From: Waltergamsia citrina
Taxonomy: Eukaryota; Ascomycota; Sordariomycetes; Hypocreales; Bionectriaceae
Direction: 5' to 3'
Assembly (NCBI GenBank): GCA_022814615.1
Contig: JAKLNE010000057.1
Coordinates: 62,001-126,000 of the forward strand
DNA: 64,000 nucleotides
A model generated the notes under the pieces. The model did no database searches, had not been told where the DNA came from, and saw only the letters and a list, made by a program, of their open reading frames with translations. A program made the translations under genes and the position numbers. Positions 11,856 to 24,027 of this stretch are shown one piece after another (within the stretch, counting starts at the first letter, position 1; every line of letters begins with the position of its first letter).

Positions 11856-14800
11856 CTATCGCACGACCATAGTATATTCCGGGGGTCGATCATCCTCAGC
11901 CTGTTCCAGCAACTCTCTCACACCTTCCATCTCAGCCAAGTCTAAGGGCCTCAACCCATTTATATCTTTGACAGTCGGATCGGCGCCATGTCGTAAAAAC
12001 AAGCGTACCGCTTCCATGATGCCTCTCCACGCAGCCATGTGCAGAGGCGTGTTGCCGGCATTATCTCGTGCCCCAAGGTTCGCACCGTGTTGTACAAGCA
12101 ACCCAGCATTAGCAGCAGCAAGAGCCGGATCAGGTGTTTTAAGTCGATCACGCTCTGCAGACTCATACTGCCAAAACACATGGTGAAGCGGCGTCATATC
12201 AGCGCTGTCTTGCTGATTGATGTCCAGCCCGAGCTTTTTACCATTTAGAAGAGTCGCTAATACGTCAGTTGAGTCAGGGCTGACTGAAGCGGCTACCATG
12301 TGTAAGACCGTTCGCCCATATTCGTCGATTGCCGATGCATCCGCTCCTTCGCCGAGAAGCCACTGGACAATCGAAAGTGCGCCGCACCGTGCAGCTGTGT
12401 GCAGAGGTGTTACACCGTTCCTGTCGGGGAGCTGTATGTCAGAGGGGCCGCTCATAAGCTTCTTCAACGTGGCAACAGGGTCTCGGAGTTGTTTGTTGCT
12501 GATGGCACGATGGAAGGGAGTTTGCCCCATCATGTTTCGAATGCTTCGATCAGCTCCATGGCGAAGTAGACTGTCTACGAACTCGTGAGATCGAGCGTGC
12601 GCTGCACCGTGGAGTGGTGTATCTCCAAAACAGTCAATGGCATTGGCAGACATTCCGAGCTTGAGTAGATACTCCAGAACAGCCGGGGTGTCATTGCCGG
12701 TTGCTAGGTGAAGACAAGAAGATACTCGAGATCCATAAGTAACAGTGGGATCTGCACGGTTGCGTAGGAGGAGTTGCACCGAGGCAACATTTCCTTGGAG
12801 GCATGCAGCATGTAGGAAGGACAACCCGTCGCTCCCGGCTCCAGAAAGGTCAGAGTCCAATTCCAGAAAGCGCTGCAAGACTTCGTAGCGACAGCCAGTC
12901 AAGTACCAGAAGTAGCTTGCAGAGTTGGCCTCGAAGTCTAACTCATAGATATCCATGTCGCTGAAAATAAGATGCGAGATTCTTTTTGTAGCTTGAAGAT
13001 TTGCGTCAAGTCTCTGGTTGTAGTTCTGTTGGTAGTAACGAGAATCGTCTGAAAGGACTTCGTCACTAGCATGTGCCAAACCTAAGATAGCTCCAAAGCG
13101 GATCTCTGGATGGGCGAAAGTCACTGGATCCGTGTCGAGCAATAGCTTGACGATTTCGCTCTTACCCGAGTATGCTGCTGCTACAAGTGCCTGGTTCAGG
13201 AGTAACCCGTCCTGCGATGTGTTACAATCCCTTGCTTGAGCACCATTGTCAAGCAAAGTCTGTACAATTTCTGCGTTGCCCTTGTGACAAGCCATAACCA
13301 GTGGTGCTTGATATATATTGTTCTCATCGTCGGAGGGCGACTTAGTCTTGTTCACAGCCTTTACCGTGACGAACAGATTTGGATCTGCACCATGCCCGAG
13401 AAGGACTTTGAGTGTTTCGTGATGTTCCCTCCAGACGGCGAGTTGTACGCATGTTTGTCCGTTCTCTAGTTGGACGTCAACATCTGAGGAGTTGCGGGAA
13501 AGAAGCAGATCCACGTATTTTGCTAGATTGCTTTCAATCGCAACTTGGAGTAGACTAAACCCCGAAATCATCTGATCACCCTCATGTGTCGAATTATATA
13601 TGGTCACATAATTCTCAAACGCGCTCTCGTCTGTACCAAAATGCTCGTCAATGAGCTCAGTCTGTGAGGATTCATGCTTCTCAGCTTCTTCGAGATGACG
13701 GAAACAAAAGTTCCCAGCGTACTGGAGGAAAGGATATCGTAGCATGTCGGCATGTTTCCCGAGTGATGACTCCTCCCGTGCATGGCGGGCCAAATCTTGC
13801 ATCTCGTTGAGTGCTAGGTACTGGATGCAGCATCTAGCCAGAGCTGCATGACCCTTCGAGACGAGCGTATCAAAGCCATGATCTCCTCTCTTGTTGTCAT
13901 TGGAGCTGGACAATAGATAATCTCTAACAGACTGGTGCATGAATTGGACGACATGCGTATGTCCGCTGCGTACTCTGTCATCGGGCCAAGACTCCTTGGC
14001 AGCCTTTACTTCAAGTAAGCCCCCGCACCGACTCTGAATGCGTCGTTTCATGACAATGTCGTCCTTCACCATAGTTCTGGACACTTCGAGATCCTTGTGG
14101 AATTTGATAGTCGTGCTGGACGTAAGTGCCATAGCGTAGCGGAACTCGCGAACGCTCAAGGGTCGTTGGGCGCATAATACCAGAGCCAGCATCATACTAG
14201 CCTCTTGAGAATAGTTCGGGTTGATGTTGCTCAGCAGAAGAGCGAACAAGCCCCCGAGCTCATCCGGTATCTCGTCTATAATCTCACGCAGCTCGGCGGC
14301 TGTCGAGCCGTCATCTAGTGCCGTCTGGATCCGCTCTAGAGCTAGGTCCGCCCATAAGAAAATACCGTCTGCCCTCTGGATCAGGTCTTTCTTTAGTTGT
14401 TTCATCTCGTCGCTGGGTCCGACAAGAGAGCTGAGGGTATACCATCGATCATTTATATAAGCAGCAATGTCAGGTTCGTTGCAAGTTTCCATCCTAAAGC
14501 CTCCGGCGACAACCCGGTCGACTGTGCTGGGTAGGTCACGGCAAGAGATGCATACGCAGACTCCGCTCTTGTCGGTAGCTGAGGATTTAGACGAGCTTAT
14601 GATGTGCAAGAAGCTGACAATGTCACCAATACCACCGTTCGCATCATCGCACTCATCTAGTGCGTCAATGATGAAGCAAATGCGAGAGCGTCGCGAAATT
14701 TGCGTCACGATGGTATGCAGCACCTTCTTCAGACTAGATATTGGCCAATGGACAATACCAACGTCTTCAGAGTCACAAAGCTCGGCTTCGGTGAAGCCTG

Positions 14801-16476
14801 CATCTGATGCGACAGCAAGCCACTCATCAAGGATGGCATCAAACGACAGCGGGCATTGCCGGAGTAACTTCTTGATAGCCATACGTAGGAAGCTCTCGAA
14901 TGAGTGCTCTTGCGATGTGCCTCTAGAGTTGAAGGCGTGCTGAACAATAGCCTCGAATCGGTATTGGCTTTTCTTTCGCACCTGCTTAGAGACTTCGTTC
15001 ATAAGGAATGACTTGCCGCTTCCGGGTTTCCCCGTCACAGCGAATATTCCGGAGCTAGATTGGAGCCAGCGAGAAAGTTCGCCGTCGGTTGATCGGACCC
15101 AGGCCAGCGTCTTGTGATGCACCTCTTTGGCGTGGGGGAGCCCGTATGGTAATTGAGATTCGCCTAAGCTTTGTAGGCATGCTGAAGAAGATGGAGTTAA
15201 TCGTCGTTCCATAGAGTTTTCAGACAAAGGGGTGACCTACCTTTCATCATTTGTTGCGAGTATCCTACGAGAACACATTGTCAATACACCTCGAAATTTA
15301 TTAGATGATGAGAGCGCAAGGGCTTACCGTTATGGGCGGATTGCGCTAGCTCGTTCAAAATATGAGTAACCTTGCGTTTCAACGTCTGACAGATAGTATG
15401 ATATGCGTCATCGCTAGCACTTTCAAACCGCACCAGATGATGGTGATCCCGAGCTAAAGGGATGTTCTCGGAATGCTCCGAGTCAAATACAGCGGAGTCT
15501 TTATCAACAACCTGGAATCATGCATTAGACTAGGCAATTATGGGTTTTGAACATAAGTGATGAAGACTCTAGCTTACTAGATCTGATATGCGAGACGTTG
15601 GTACTTGTTCGTAGAAGTTGACAATGGAGATATTCCCCTTCACACGCATGAAGTCGGTATTCACGACAAAAGACTCGTCTCCTCGAGGTTGCAGTACTGT
15701 CTTGACATTTTTCGGAACCTCTTTGTTGGCTAGCTTCATCATTGACAGATATGCTTTCGAAAAAGACTTGTCCAGCAAGTGGCTGCCGCGATGGGGAGTG
15801 CCGAGGAAGAAGATCAGTTTGGTCGACTGAAGGATACTATCATTTGCCGGGTGAAGAGAGCTGATGACAAGAGCCTATAGAAATTATCTTGTTAACTCGA
15901 TTCAACGACTTCGATGCTGATGAAGCTTAGTGAATTAGATATTACCTGCTTAATAACAATGCCTCCTAAACTATGCCCTATAAATACAACCGGTCTACGC
16001 TGCTTCTGCGATTTATTGTTAGCCCATATACAAATTAAATCTATGTCGCTATACGAATATCTAGGTTTCTTAACGTGGGATAAGTAACCTACATCAGCGC
16101 CGACGCGATTGTTCCTCAAGTGTAGGAGCAGGCTCTCGCCGTGCTGTGCAATACCGAGGACGTTGGAGGAGCCTGTCGAGAGGTCGGCATTGTAGCCAAA
16201 GACCATGACGCGCGCCGATGGCAGCGTCCTGAAAACATGCTCAGGCCAGTAGAATTGAGTCGTCGAGTCACTAAAGGTCTTGTAAGGCGAGCCATTGAGA
16301 CCATGGACAATGACGAGGCTATATCAATCATCAGCATGCGGTCGATTAATTCCAAGAGTTCCAGGACCGCAGGCTCACTCCAACTTGCAGTCTGCGGGGT
16401 CGTGGAGGACGCTAAGGCCCTCACGACGGACCAGGTCTACATAATTAGGCGGGATGGACGCTGTAGGGTTGACCAT
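11856..16476 (-). CDS. NLR-like protein: alpha/beta esterase - NACHT - ankyrin repeats, 6 exons
   Basis: Exons 16476-16379, 16318-15946, 15874-15578, 15511-15328, 15264-15241 and 15181-11856; all introns are GT-AG and the frame is kept over 1433 residues. The N-terminus is a serine-esterase domain of the lipase-like type found in fungal NLRs: LVIVHGLNGSP, GHSLGG with nucleophile Ser149, and FFLGTPHRGS. A NACHT-type NTPase follows, with Walker A GKPGSGKS at residues 376-383 and Walker B FIIDALDE at about 495-502. Roughly the last 500 residues hold about a dozen ankyrin-like repeats (for example GDTPLHGAAH, GVTPLHTAAR, GNTPLHMAAW). Exon 5 is only 24 nt. Architectures like this belong to the fungal STAND/NLR class linked to heterokaryon incompatibility and non-self recognition: the ligand is read by the repeats and the esterase is the likely effector. 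The specific ligand is unknown. It is head-to-head with the AAA+ ATPase gene. Confidence 0.92.
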
Positions 16477-17212
16477 GATCCCAAGTCGTTAGTAAACTAA
16501 GGCGACGTCGATGCCAGATTGCGGACCAAGTAAACATAATATTGAGAAGCCGGATAGAGACAAGAGATGAGGAAGATTCGTTTCTACAGATCAGATGAGG
16601 CCCCGGGCGCTAAGACGCGACGGCGCGTCCTGTGCCGTCCCGTTCGGTTACTGTGGCGGGTTGTGGGAGGCGGAGCGCACAGCAAATGGATTTAGTAGTC
16701 TTCCTACGGTTAGTACTAATTATTAGACAAGTCACATTAACTACTAGCTATCACTAAGGTGGGCAGAGCGAAAAAGCCAAGGAAATATCCACCAGAATGC
16801 AGTGGGAAAAGCGCCATGTAAGCGACAGGGCTGTCGGACAAAGCCGTAGTGGGCTTGAGTCTGCGACGCTGCGCCCCCTTTATCACGCTTGTAGGAGCGA
16901 AATAGCTGCACGATACAGCCTTGGCTGACATGGACTAGACTCAAAACTGGCCTAATGCTGTTGGACCCTGTATCTCAACCCCAGTAGATCGAAGGCCGAG
17001 AGGCCTAACAAGGCGTTTTGCGAACCAGCTCACCACCCGTAGTAGCATAGTATCACAATTATAGCTATGCCGTAGAAATCGAAGCTTTAGGATGCAACGA
17101 CTAATATTACTCGCCCAAAATCCGTCGCCAGTCTTGGCTTTTCCTTCTTCTCTATCCCCATCTTGAATCTATGGTTACATAGATTCAGAATTATCCGTAC
17201 TACCGCATCATC
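16477..17212. other. divergent promoter region, NLR-like / AAA+ ATPase
   Basis: 736-bp spacer between two divergent starts. It contains a GC-rich block at about 16600-16680 with an inverted repeat (listed separately). No coding frame is supported. Confidence 0.6.
16614..16629. promoter_or_regulatory. GC inverted repeat GACGCG-N4-CGCGTC
   Basis: Perfect 6-bp arms GACGCG and CGCGTC separated by ACGG, about 140 bp upstream of the NLR-like ATG. Each arm contains ACGCG, the core of MluI-cell-cycle-box-like (MBF) sites in fungi. A regulatory role is inferred; chance occurrence is possible. Confidence 0.35.
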
Positions 17213-19864
17213 ATGGGCGGCTCCGAAAATGGTGAGCACCACAGTTGGATCAGCGCGATTGTAAAAGACCGCTAGATTGCTAACGAGAGGCCCCTCGCCT
17301 AGACGCTCACGACCATTCGCGTCACCACTTCTTCTCGCGCTCGCGCAAGAAGAAGGACACCGCCGAGCACATTGGCCGAACCAGCAATATTCAAACCTTC
17401 TTCGAAGCGCCCGACTTTAAAGAAACAGACCCCAAATGGGTAGAACATGCCCCGCCTACCCTCCCGCAGGCCAAAAAGGTCAAGCAAGAGGGGGCAGCCG
17501 TACAGATCTACAAGCGCCGCTGCTCTGGTACGCGCCGCGAGGAGTTCTACATTCACAAAATTGTCCTGCAAAGCCCGTACCTGCGTGAAGCTCTCAAGGA
17601 TACGCTCGAGAAGAACGGTATTACGTTTCGCGACAACACCTTTGCCGAGTCAATACACCCGCACCATGGGTTGTTCTTCGCGCTCGATCACATTGCGCAG
17701 GCATCCCAGACGGCCGAAGACGAGATTACACGCACGCACAGCGAGATGCTGCTGACGGTGGTGGAGGACATGTTTAGCGACACGCTGGATGAGCTCGAGA
17801 AGCTAGATGCTGAGCAGAAGATTACGTTCGACTTGGTGTGGACTCTTTTCCCACCAGGCAGCGTCTTCGGCACCCAGTACTACTCGAACCCGCCATTTGC
17901 TTTGCGGGCTAAGCGCCTGGAGCAAAATGAGCATCGGCTGAAGATGGTGGTTGATTTTGTTGTGTTTGATGGTTACCGTTATGGTACCCTCGAATCTACG
18001 GTGCGGGTGAGCGACTTTGAGGGAACTGTACATGTTTCTGCTATACCAGATCTCCCCTACGTCAACCTTTCCAGGAACCCGGAGATTAAGGCGCGTCTTT
18101 TGAAGAGGGGGAAGAAAGCGCTCGACCTCCAAACCATTCGGTACATGACATACAAGCGAAATCGCGGCGGCCCTCACGGATCAGATAGTCCGTGGGTGGA
18201 CGAGGATGTGTGTTTCTATTACCTCTTTATTTATAAGACCTCGTGAACTGACAAGATATCGCTGATAGGACGAGCTCCGAGTTGTTATCGACCCTCATTT
18301 GTACCGGCTTCGGAGGGTGCTGTGGGACGTTGAGCCACTACCCGGATACCAGAAGCTCAGCAATAACGAATTCGAGGAGATTGATGTCGACCAGGAGGCT
18401 TCTGAAGATGAGCGACATATTGAGGATGCGATCGAAACAACGCGAAAACAACACAGCCCAATGCCGGGACAGCGCGGCGGAAGACAGAAGCAGAAAGCTG
18501 ATATGGGCAAAGCGGGGAAGGAAAAGCCCGCCAAAGCAACGTGTCAGTTACATCCGATAGGCTGGCCGATGGGTCTCATGGCAATTGCTGACTTGGTTTA
18601 GGGCGTGAGGATGTTAGAAGGCCCATGGCGGCGCAGATTGAACGGAATCGCAAGGTGGTGCTGCAAGACGAGGACAACCTGCTTCTCATGCACCGTTACG
18701 TCTCTGGCTTTTCGCTCGAAACGCGCACATGGGGTACGTCTCTATTCAAAGGGTAATCAACTTCAATATGCTAACATGAACGAACTTAGATACCTTCTAC
18801 GTTGAGCAACTGTACCCTGTGGAGGTGGATGAAACTGTGTTCGACAAGGTGGTTCTGGATCCAGCCAAGAAGGACATTATCAAAACTCTGGTGGAAAGCC
18901 ACAAAGATCGCGTCAGTCACTACGATGATCTCATTAGAGGGAAGGGCGAGTGTTTACTCGTGCTTCTAAGTGGCCCGCCTGGCACAGGCAAAACGTTAAT
19001 GGCGGAATCTCGTAAGTTTCCCTTTTTGCGACTGATGCTGAAAACAATACTAATTCGATTCCCAGTTGCCGAGCATCTCGCCAGTCCTCTATTACGTGCA
19101 GATCCTGGATATATCCAGCAAGACATGCTCCAGATTATGCAGGGCTATGACGCTAGTCTTGGTCAATTCCTGAAGGATGCTACTGAATGGGGTGGTCTAG
19201 TTCTGTTTGACGGTATGTTGACAATTTGATGGTGCAAGTCACGACGAAATTTAATCATAAGTTGTAGAACCCGACTTCTTGTTCCAGACACAAGAGGCTG
19301 GAGCAGACCGAAGCGAACTGTTAGGTATGTCGAATGTTAGAGGCCACGGTGAGCCATCACTGACAAAGACTTTTTAGCATTCCTCCGCCATGCAGAGTAT
19401 TTCAAAGGTATTACCTTCGCGATACCTTCGCGACACCTCCGTGGTCTACAACCGTGCTAATTGATATCTCAGGCATCATTATTCTCACGACCAATTTGGG
19501 CCGCAGCATCGACCCTGCTGTCATCTCCCGAGCCCAAATTCACATCAGATTTCCAGCCTTAACCCGACCGATGCGCGTCCGTGTCTGGGAGAATTTCATC
19601 GAGCGTCTACCCAAAGACATTGGCATGCTCAGCCCGAGCGACATTGATCGGCTGGCCGGGTGGCAAGTCAATGGCAGAGAAATCAAGAACATCCTGAACA
19701 TGTCTGTGTCTTGGTGTCGCAAGAAAAACTCTCAGCTCACAGTGAGTGCCGTCGAGAACATTATCATGACGATCTGCTCGGCGGCGAAGAAGGAGGACGG
19801 GAATGGCGTAAAGGACATGGATGAGGATGCGACGAGTGGCGAATTCTCTTTGTTGGAGTTGTAA
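17213..19864 (+). CDS. AAA+ ATPase (fungal family with N-terminal unknown domain), 9 exons
   Basis: Exons 17213-17231, 17303-18207, 18269-18542, 18602-18733, 18790-19011, 19066-19212, 19268-19324, 19378-19407 and 19473-19864; total 725 residues, frame kept throughout. The first ~470 residues are the large N-terminal region typical of fungal AAA+ proteins, with the conserved DEDNLLLMHRYVSGFSLETRTW junction shortly before the ATPase. The ATPase core shows Walker A SGPPGTGKT, Walker B LVLFDEPD and sensor-1 IIILTTN. The usual DEAD of relatives reads DEPD here, with the catalytic Glu kept. The C-terminal lid contains LTRPMRVRVWENFI. It should be a mechanochemical ATPase; substrate and location are unknown. 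It shares a divergent promoter with the NLR-like gene, which hints at but does not prove a link. The very short first exon (19 nt) was placed by phase and is the least certain. Confidence 0.88.
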
Positions 19865-20740
19865 AAGTAGCAAAATACCCTTTCTTTCCTTACCTGTACC
19901 GAGCCTGCAAGTTGTTTTGCCGGAGTTCTTTATGTCGCAAAATTTGGGTTTTAGTCCTCAGCGACACGATTATAGATTTACATGTACCTCATGAGCGAAA
20001 AGAAATTAGCTGTACCTGAGCAATGCCGGTGTGACGAGGAGTGAAGAGGTCCTGAATGGCGCTACTGAGATACTACCGATCCGGCATTGCTTCCCCCGAA
20101 CTGCCGGCGAACGACTGCTTCGGCGGACAACTTAGTGTGCGGACAAGCTCGCGGACTCGATCAGTAAGCTCAGTCATATCATCACAAGCTACGTACATGT
20201 ATGAATGTGCTTGACCATTCATGTGTAGGCTTGAACTGCGGGTTAATGCAACGCTCATTAGAACCCTGTACCCAGGGAGAAGTACGACTCTGCCCCAAGG
20301 AGGAAACGCCAACGCTAACAGGTCGAGGTTAAAGGTGAGCTTATCTTGCTGGGGTTGGGGGCCTTAACTTTGTCTCCAAAGACGGCAATTCTAGTCGGGA
20401 CAGAGACATTAATGAACTGGAAACGTGATTCTCTAGGCCAGCCTAACAGAACGGCTGTTGTAAATAGAGCAACGCGGCCGCACCTTGAGAATGATTCCAA
20501 GCAACTCCTCATATCGTCTCTGCTTATTTTTAATCAACGTGGTTCTTTGGGCTATGTCATAGGATCATCACGACACTATCTCCATCGAGAATGAAGATGG
20601 GCATCTCCACCTCAAAATGATGGAGATTACCTCCTTGTCTCCATGCAGTACAAAATCGTCACTTCCCCTCACTTGTAACTATAAGACCCCTGCTTTTCCT
20701 CCCTCCCCCTCATTCCCATCCATCCGGAATCAACTGCAAG
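19865..20740. other. intergenic region before MFS carrier
   Basis: Holds the 3' region of the AAA+ gene and the promoter of the MFS carrier. No gene is supported. A TATA-like site followed by a pyrimidine-rich leader lies in the last 60 bp. Confidence 0.6.
20680..20685 (+). promoter_or_regulatory. TATA-like element of the MFS carrier
   Basis: TATAAG lies 56 bp before the ATG at 20741. A CT-rich stretch follows (CCTCCCTCCCCCTCATTCCC), as in many highly expressed filamentous-fungal genes. The role is inferred. Confidence 0.45.
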
Positions 20741-22305
20741 ATGGCTCCAAGCGACTCAAATTCGGTCAATGGCGATGCGCCTGAGCAACTGGCGCCTTCT
20801 ACCAGCGATGCGGATAAGAAAGCAGCGGCTACGCCAGAGGATCTACGCGACGACATTTTCATTGACCAGGCTGCGGAGAAGAAGCTTCTTCGAAAACTTG
20901 ACCTCTGGATCGTCCCGCCCGTCATGCTCCTTTACCTTCTTAGCTTCGTGGACCGCGTCAACATTGGCAACGCCCGTCTTTATGGAATGGAGGAAGATTT
21001 AGGGCTCTCGGGTGATCAATTCCAGGTGGCCGTCTCGGTGCTGTTCGTCACGTACATCTTGTCTGAGCTGCCGTCGAACTTGGTGATCAAGAAGTTTACG
21101 CCATCCCGGTGGCTGTCGTTCATTACGGTCGGCTGGGGTATCGTCGCCACGCTGACTGGTATTGTGCAAAACTATGTCGGCCTATTGGTCTGTCGCGTGC
21201 TGCTTGGTGCACTCGAGGGCGGTTTGTTCCCAGGACTGACAATCTATCTCACCATGTTCTACACCAAACGCGAGTTAGCGCTCAGAATTGGCTACCTCTT
21301 TGTGTCTGCGGCTATTGCAGGATCGGTAGGAGGGCTGCTCGCGTATGGCATTGGCTTTATGGACGGTACTTCCGGTCTTCGAGGTTGGCGCTGGATTATC
21401 ATCCTCGAGGGTATACCGACTGTCATTCTCGGTGCCGCGATCTGGTTCTGGCTCGCTGACACGCCCGCCTCGGCCCACTACCTGAACGACGATGAGAGGG
21501 CGCTTATGGAGCTACGCATGAGACGGCAGATTGGTCATACCAAATCCTCGGATAAGATGCACAAGGCCGATGTCTACGAAGGACTCAAGGACTGGAAGAT
21601 CTGGCTCTTCTGCCTTGGCCAATTCGGCGGCGACGTGATTCTCTATGGGTATTCCACGTTTCTGCCTACCATAATCAAAGGTCTTGGTGACTGGTCAACG
21701 GCTCAAATTCAAGCTCTCACGATCCCTTGTTACGGTCTTGGCGCCATCAGCTATCTGGTAGTAGCCTACCTCTCGGATCGCACACAGAAGCGCGCCATCT
21801 TCCCTGTCGTTGCTGGGCTTGTATGCACAATTGGCTACGCTATTCTCGTCAGCCCAGCGCCGGGAGGGGCCAAGTATTTCGGGTGTATCCTCGCAGCGAC
21901 AGGGTTGTACATTGTGGTTGGCATCCCGCTGGCCTGGCTGCCCAGCAATAATCCTCGGTACGGCAAAAAGACGACGGCGACGGGGCTGCAGCTCACTATT
22001 GGCAACTCAGCCGGTATTCCAGCGCCTTTTGTAAGACTCTTTCAGAATTGTACTCTTGTTTTGTGTGTTGATCTGACCATTAACAGCTGTACCCAACGGG
22101 GGACGAGCCTTTCGTGAAAGGGCATGCCGTCTCAATGTCGCTAATGGCCATGTCGGCCATCATTTACCTGCTTTTCTGGGCGTACTTTAGGCATCTGAAC
22201 CAGAGGAAAGCCGATGGGAAAGAGGACCATAGGGTAGAGGGATTGACGGAAGAGGAGATTGAGGAGATGGGCGAGCATAATCCTCGGTTCAGATATACAT
22301 ACTAG
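20741..22305 (+). CDS. MFS transporter, anion:cation symporter (Dal5-like) family, 2 exons
   Basis: Exon 1 is 20741-22030, exon 2 is 22087-22305; the 56-bp intron is GT-AG and phase 0. The total is 502 residues. Hallmarks of the fungal allantoate/nicotinate permease group are visible: LRKLDLWIVPPVMLLYLLSFVDR at the first membrane helix, NIGNARL, LSELPSN, the RVLLGALEGGLFPG helix 4 and RGWRWIIILEG between helices 6 and 7. About 12 membrane segments are expected, with cytosolic ends and an acidic tail (TEEEIEEMGEHNPRF is the usual family ending). It is a plasma-membrane importer of a small carboxylate, vitamin or ureide; the substrate is not predictable. The PhyH-like dioxygenase lies downstream on the same strand. 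Confidence 0.93.
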
Positions 22306-23013
22306 ATCAAGTGCCCGTGTAGTGCCTTTGGCAATTCAGTAGCATATGGTCCAGAAGTTCTCATAGTAAATACATACACTTGTGAGACACGTGAGACGGG
22401 CATCAATTTCTTTGTGCCACGGTGTAATGGGACGATGTACTGGAAAGTGACCTTTGTACACCGCCGGTAGAAGGATAATCGCGACTTGCAATATAAGCAT
22501 TATCAACAAGAACTTCGATTGAGCTACTCGGAAAAGGATGAGAGTGGCATGGGCGAGATCATGAATAACAACTCTAAAATTAATCCCCCAACTCATAAAT
22601 TGTTAAGCTTCTCATTCGGCCGGCCGCGGGCTCCGAGACTGTCGATCCCGTAGCGCGCCAACTTTGTACCCAGAGACCATCGAATGAGACTAGGCTTTGA
22701 ACGAGCAGTGGGTCGTAGCAACGGAATCCCGTTCGCCTTTGCTTCTCATTTCCAATTGAAGGCAATTATAGCGCCCTTCTGACTCACGATCCCGTCTTGA
22801 AACGACTTAGAATAATGACAAAAGAGAATAAGCCGGCTCTTTTCGCGACGATGGATTTGATTCAGCGAGCTTGGCGATAATTTCCTCCGCTTCGGAATAC
22901 CGCATAGCCTCCAACTTCGAAAATAAAAGGCAACGGACGCGGCCTACGTTCATCGAAAGAACCTACCAATCCTTTGTCTTGTCACAAACCTTCATCTACA
23001 ATTAAATATCATC
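22306..23013. other. intergenic region
   Basis: 3' region of the MFS gene and upstream region of the dioxygenase gene. A CGGCCGGCCG-like GC patch at about 22618 and otherwise AT-rich sequence; no gene seen. Confidence 0.55.
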
Positions 23014-24027
23014 ATGGCCCAATCCACCAATTGTCTTCGTCTTATTACGACAAAGACAACTCATGCATGCAAAGTAGATATACGAAGGGCAGCGCTAAGC
23101 TCATTATCTACCGCACCTCCATTTACACAAACAAGATGCTTCACCCGCGTGAGTCGCAGCGCTCCCGCTGCAGACGTTGCAGCCGCCCTAAAGAAAGATG
23201 GCTGCGTGGTGGTGCAAAACATGTTCACCAAGTCTGAAATCGCCCGTCTCAACGCCGACGTGGACGGTCCCTTGAGCAAGATCCCTGCCGGCAAATCAGC
23301 AAACGTCAACGATGAGCCCCTTCCCGAAGGCGCCGACGGGTACGTTTTTGGCGAAAACACGAAGCGGCTGAGTGGCCTCTTGAACACTAGTCCTGTATGG
23401 CGGGAAGAAATGCTAGATAATGATGTTCTACACGGCGTGTCGGGGGAAGCATTGAAGGAGCTAGGAGGCTATTGGCTTAGCGATGCCCAGATGATCGAGA
23501 TTGGCCCCGGAACCAAAGCTCAGCCGCTCCACGCTGACGGTGCGGGCTGGTGGCCCTTCTGGAGTGGAGGAGAGAAGTGGAAACCCGAGTTCTCTCTCAA
23601 TTTTCTCATTGCAGCGACAGACACAACCAAGGCCAATGGCGCAACGGGCGTGGTCAGAGGCAGCCACGAGATCAATTACTCGGAAGTGTCAGACGACAAG
23701 AGCTTCGATTTCTGGAACTATCCCGACGACAAGGTCGAGCAGATTGAGCTCAGCGCTGGCGATTGTCTCATTCTCAGCAGTAGGATTGTGCATAGAGGGG
23801 AGACGAATGCTACAGCGGATGACTACAGGAGAGTGCTGAGCTGTACGGTTCTCAGCTCTACGCTTACGCCAGAAGAGTCCAATCCGATGACTATTGATAG
23901 AGAAGTGGCCAAAGGCTTGCCGGAAAGGGTCAAGGGATTTATAGGGTTCAGAGGGCTCAAGACTACCATCGGGCCTGACGTTTGGCAAGATCACCATGGA
24001 GATCTTCGTAAGAAGGTTGGCTTCTAA
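23014..24027 (+). CDS. phytanoyl-CoA dioxygenase (PhyH)-family Fe(II)/2-oxoglutarate oxygenase
   Basis: Single exon, 337 residues. The core shows the 2-His-1-carboxylate iron site: HxD at His173/Asp175 (PLHADG) and the distal His260 (SSRIVHRGE), followed by an Arg (YRR) that should bind 2-oxoglutarate. The ~50-residue leader is rich in Arg, Ser and Thr and nearly free of acidic residues, which suggests a mitochondrial targeting peptide; if so the first ATG is right. PhyH enzymes hydroxylate acyl-CoAs, and fungal relatives also modify alkaloids and polyketides, so primary or secondary metabolism are both possible. Its neighbours are a Dal5-type carrier upstream and a dead dehydrogenase downstream. 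The family call is firm and the substrate is unknown. Confidence 0.9.
   Translation: MAQSTNCLRLITTKTTHACKVDIRRAALSSLSTAPPFTQTRCFTRVSRSAPAADVAAALKKDGCVVVQNMFTKSEIARLNADVDGPLSKIPAGKSANVNDEPLPEGADGYVFGENTKRLSGLLNTSPVWREEMLDNDVLHGVSGEALKELGGYWLSDAQMIEIGPGTKAQPLHADGAGWWPFWSGGEKWKPEFSLNFLIAATDTTKANGATGVVRGSHEINYSEVSDDKSFDFWNYPDDKVEQIELSAGDCLILSSRIVHRGETNATADDYRRVLSCTVLSSTLTPEESNPMTIDREVAKGLPERVKGFIGFRGLKTTIGPDVWQDHHGDLRKKVGF

Noticed and set aside
14467..14943. 158-codon plus-strand frame inside the NLR-like gene
   Set aside because: Antisense of the NACHT domain with no recognisable motif.
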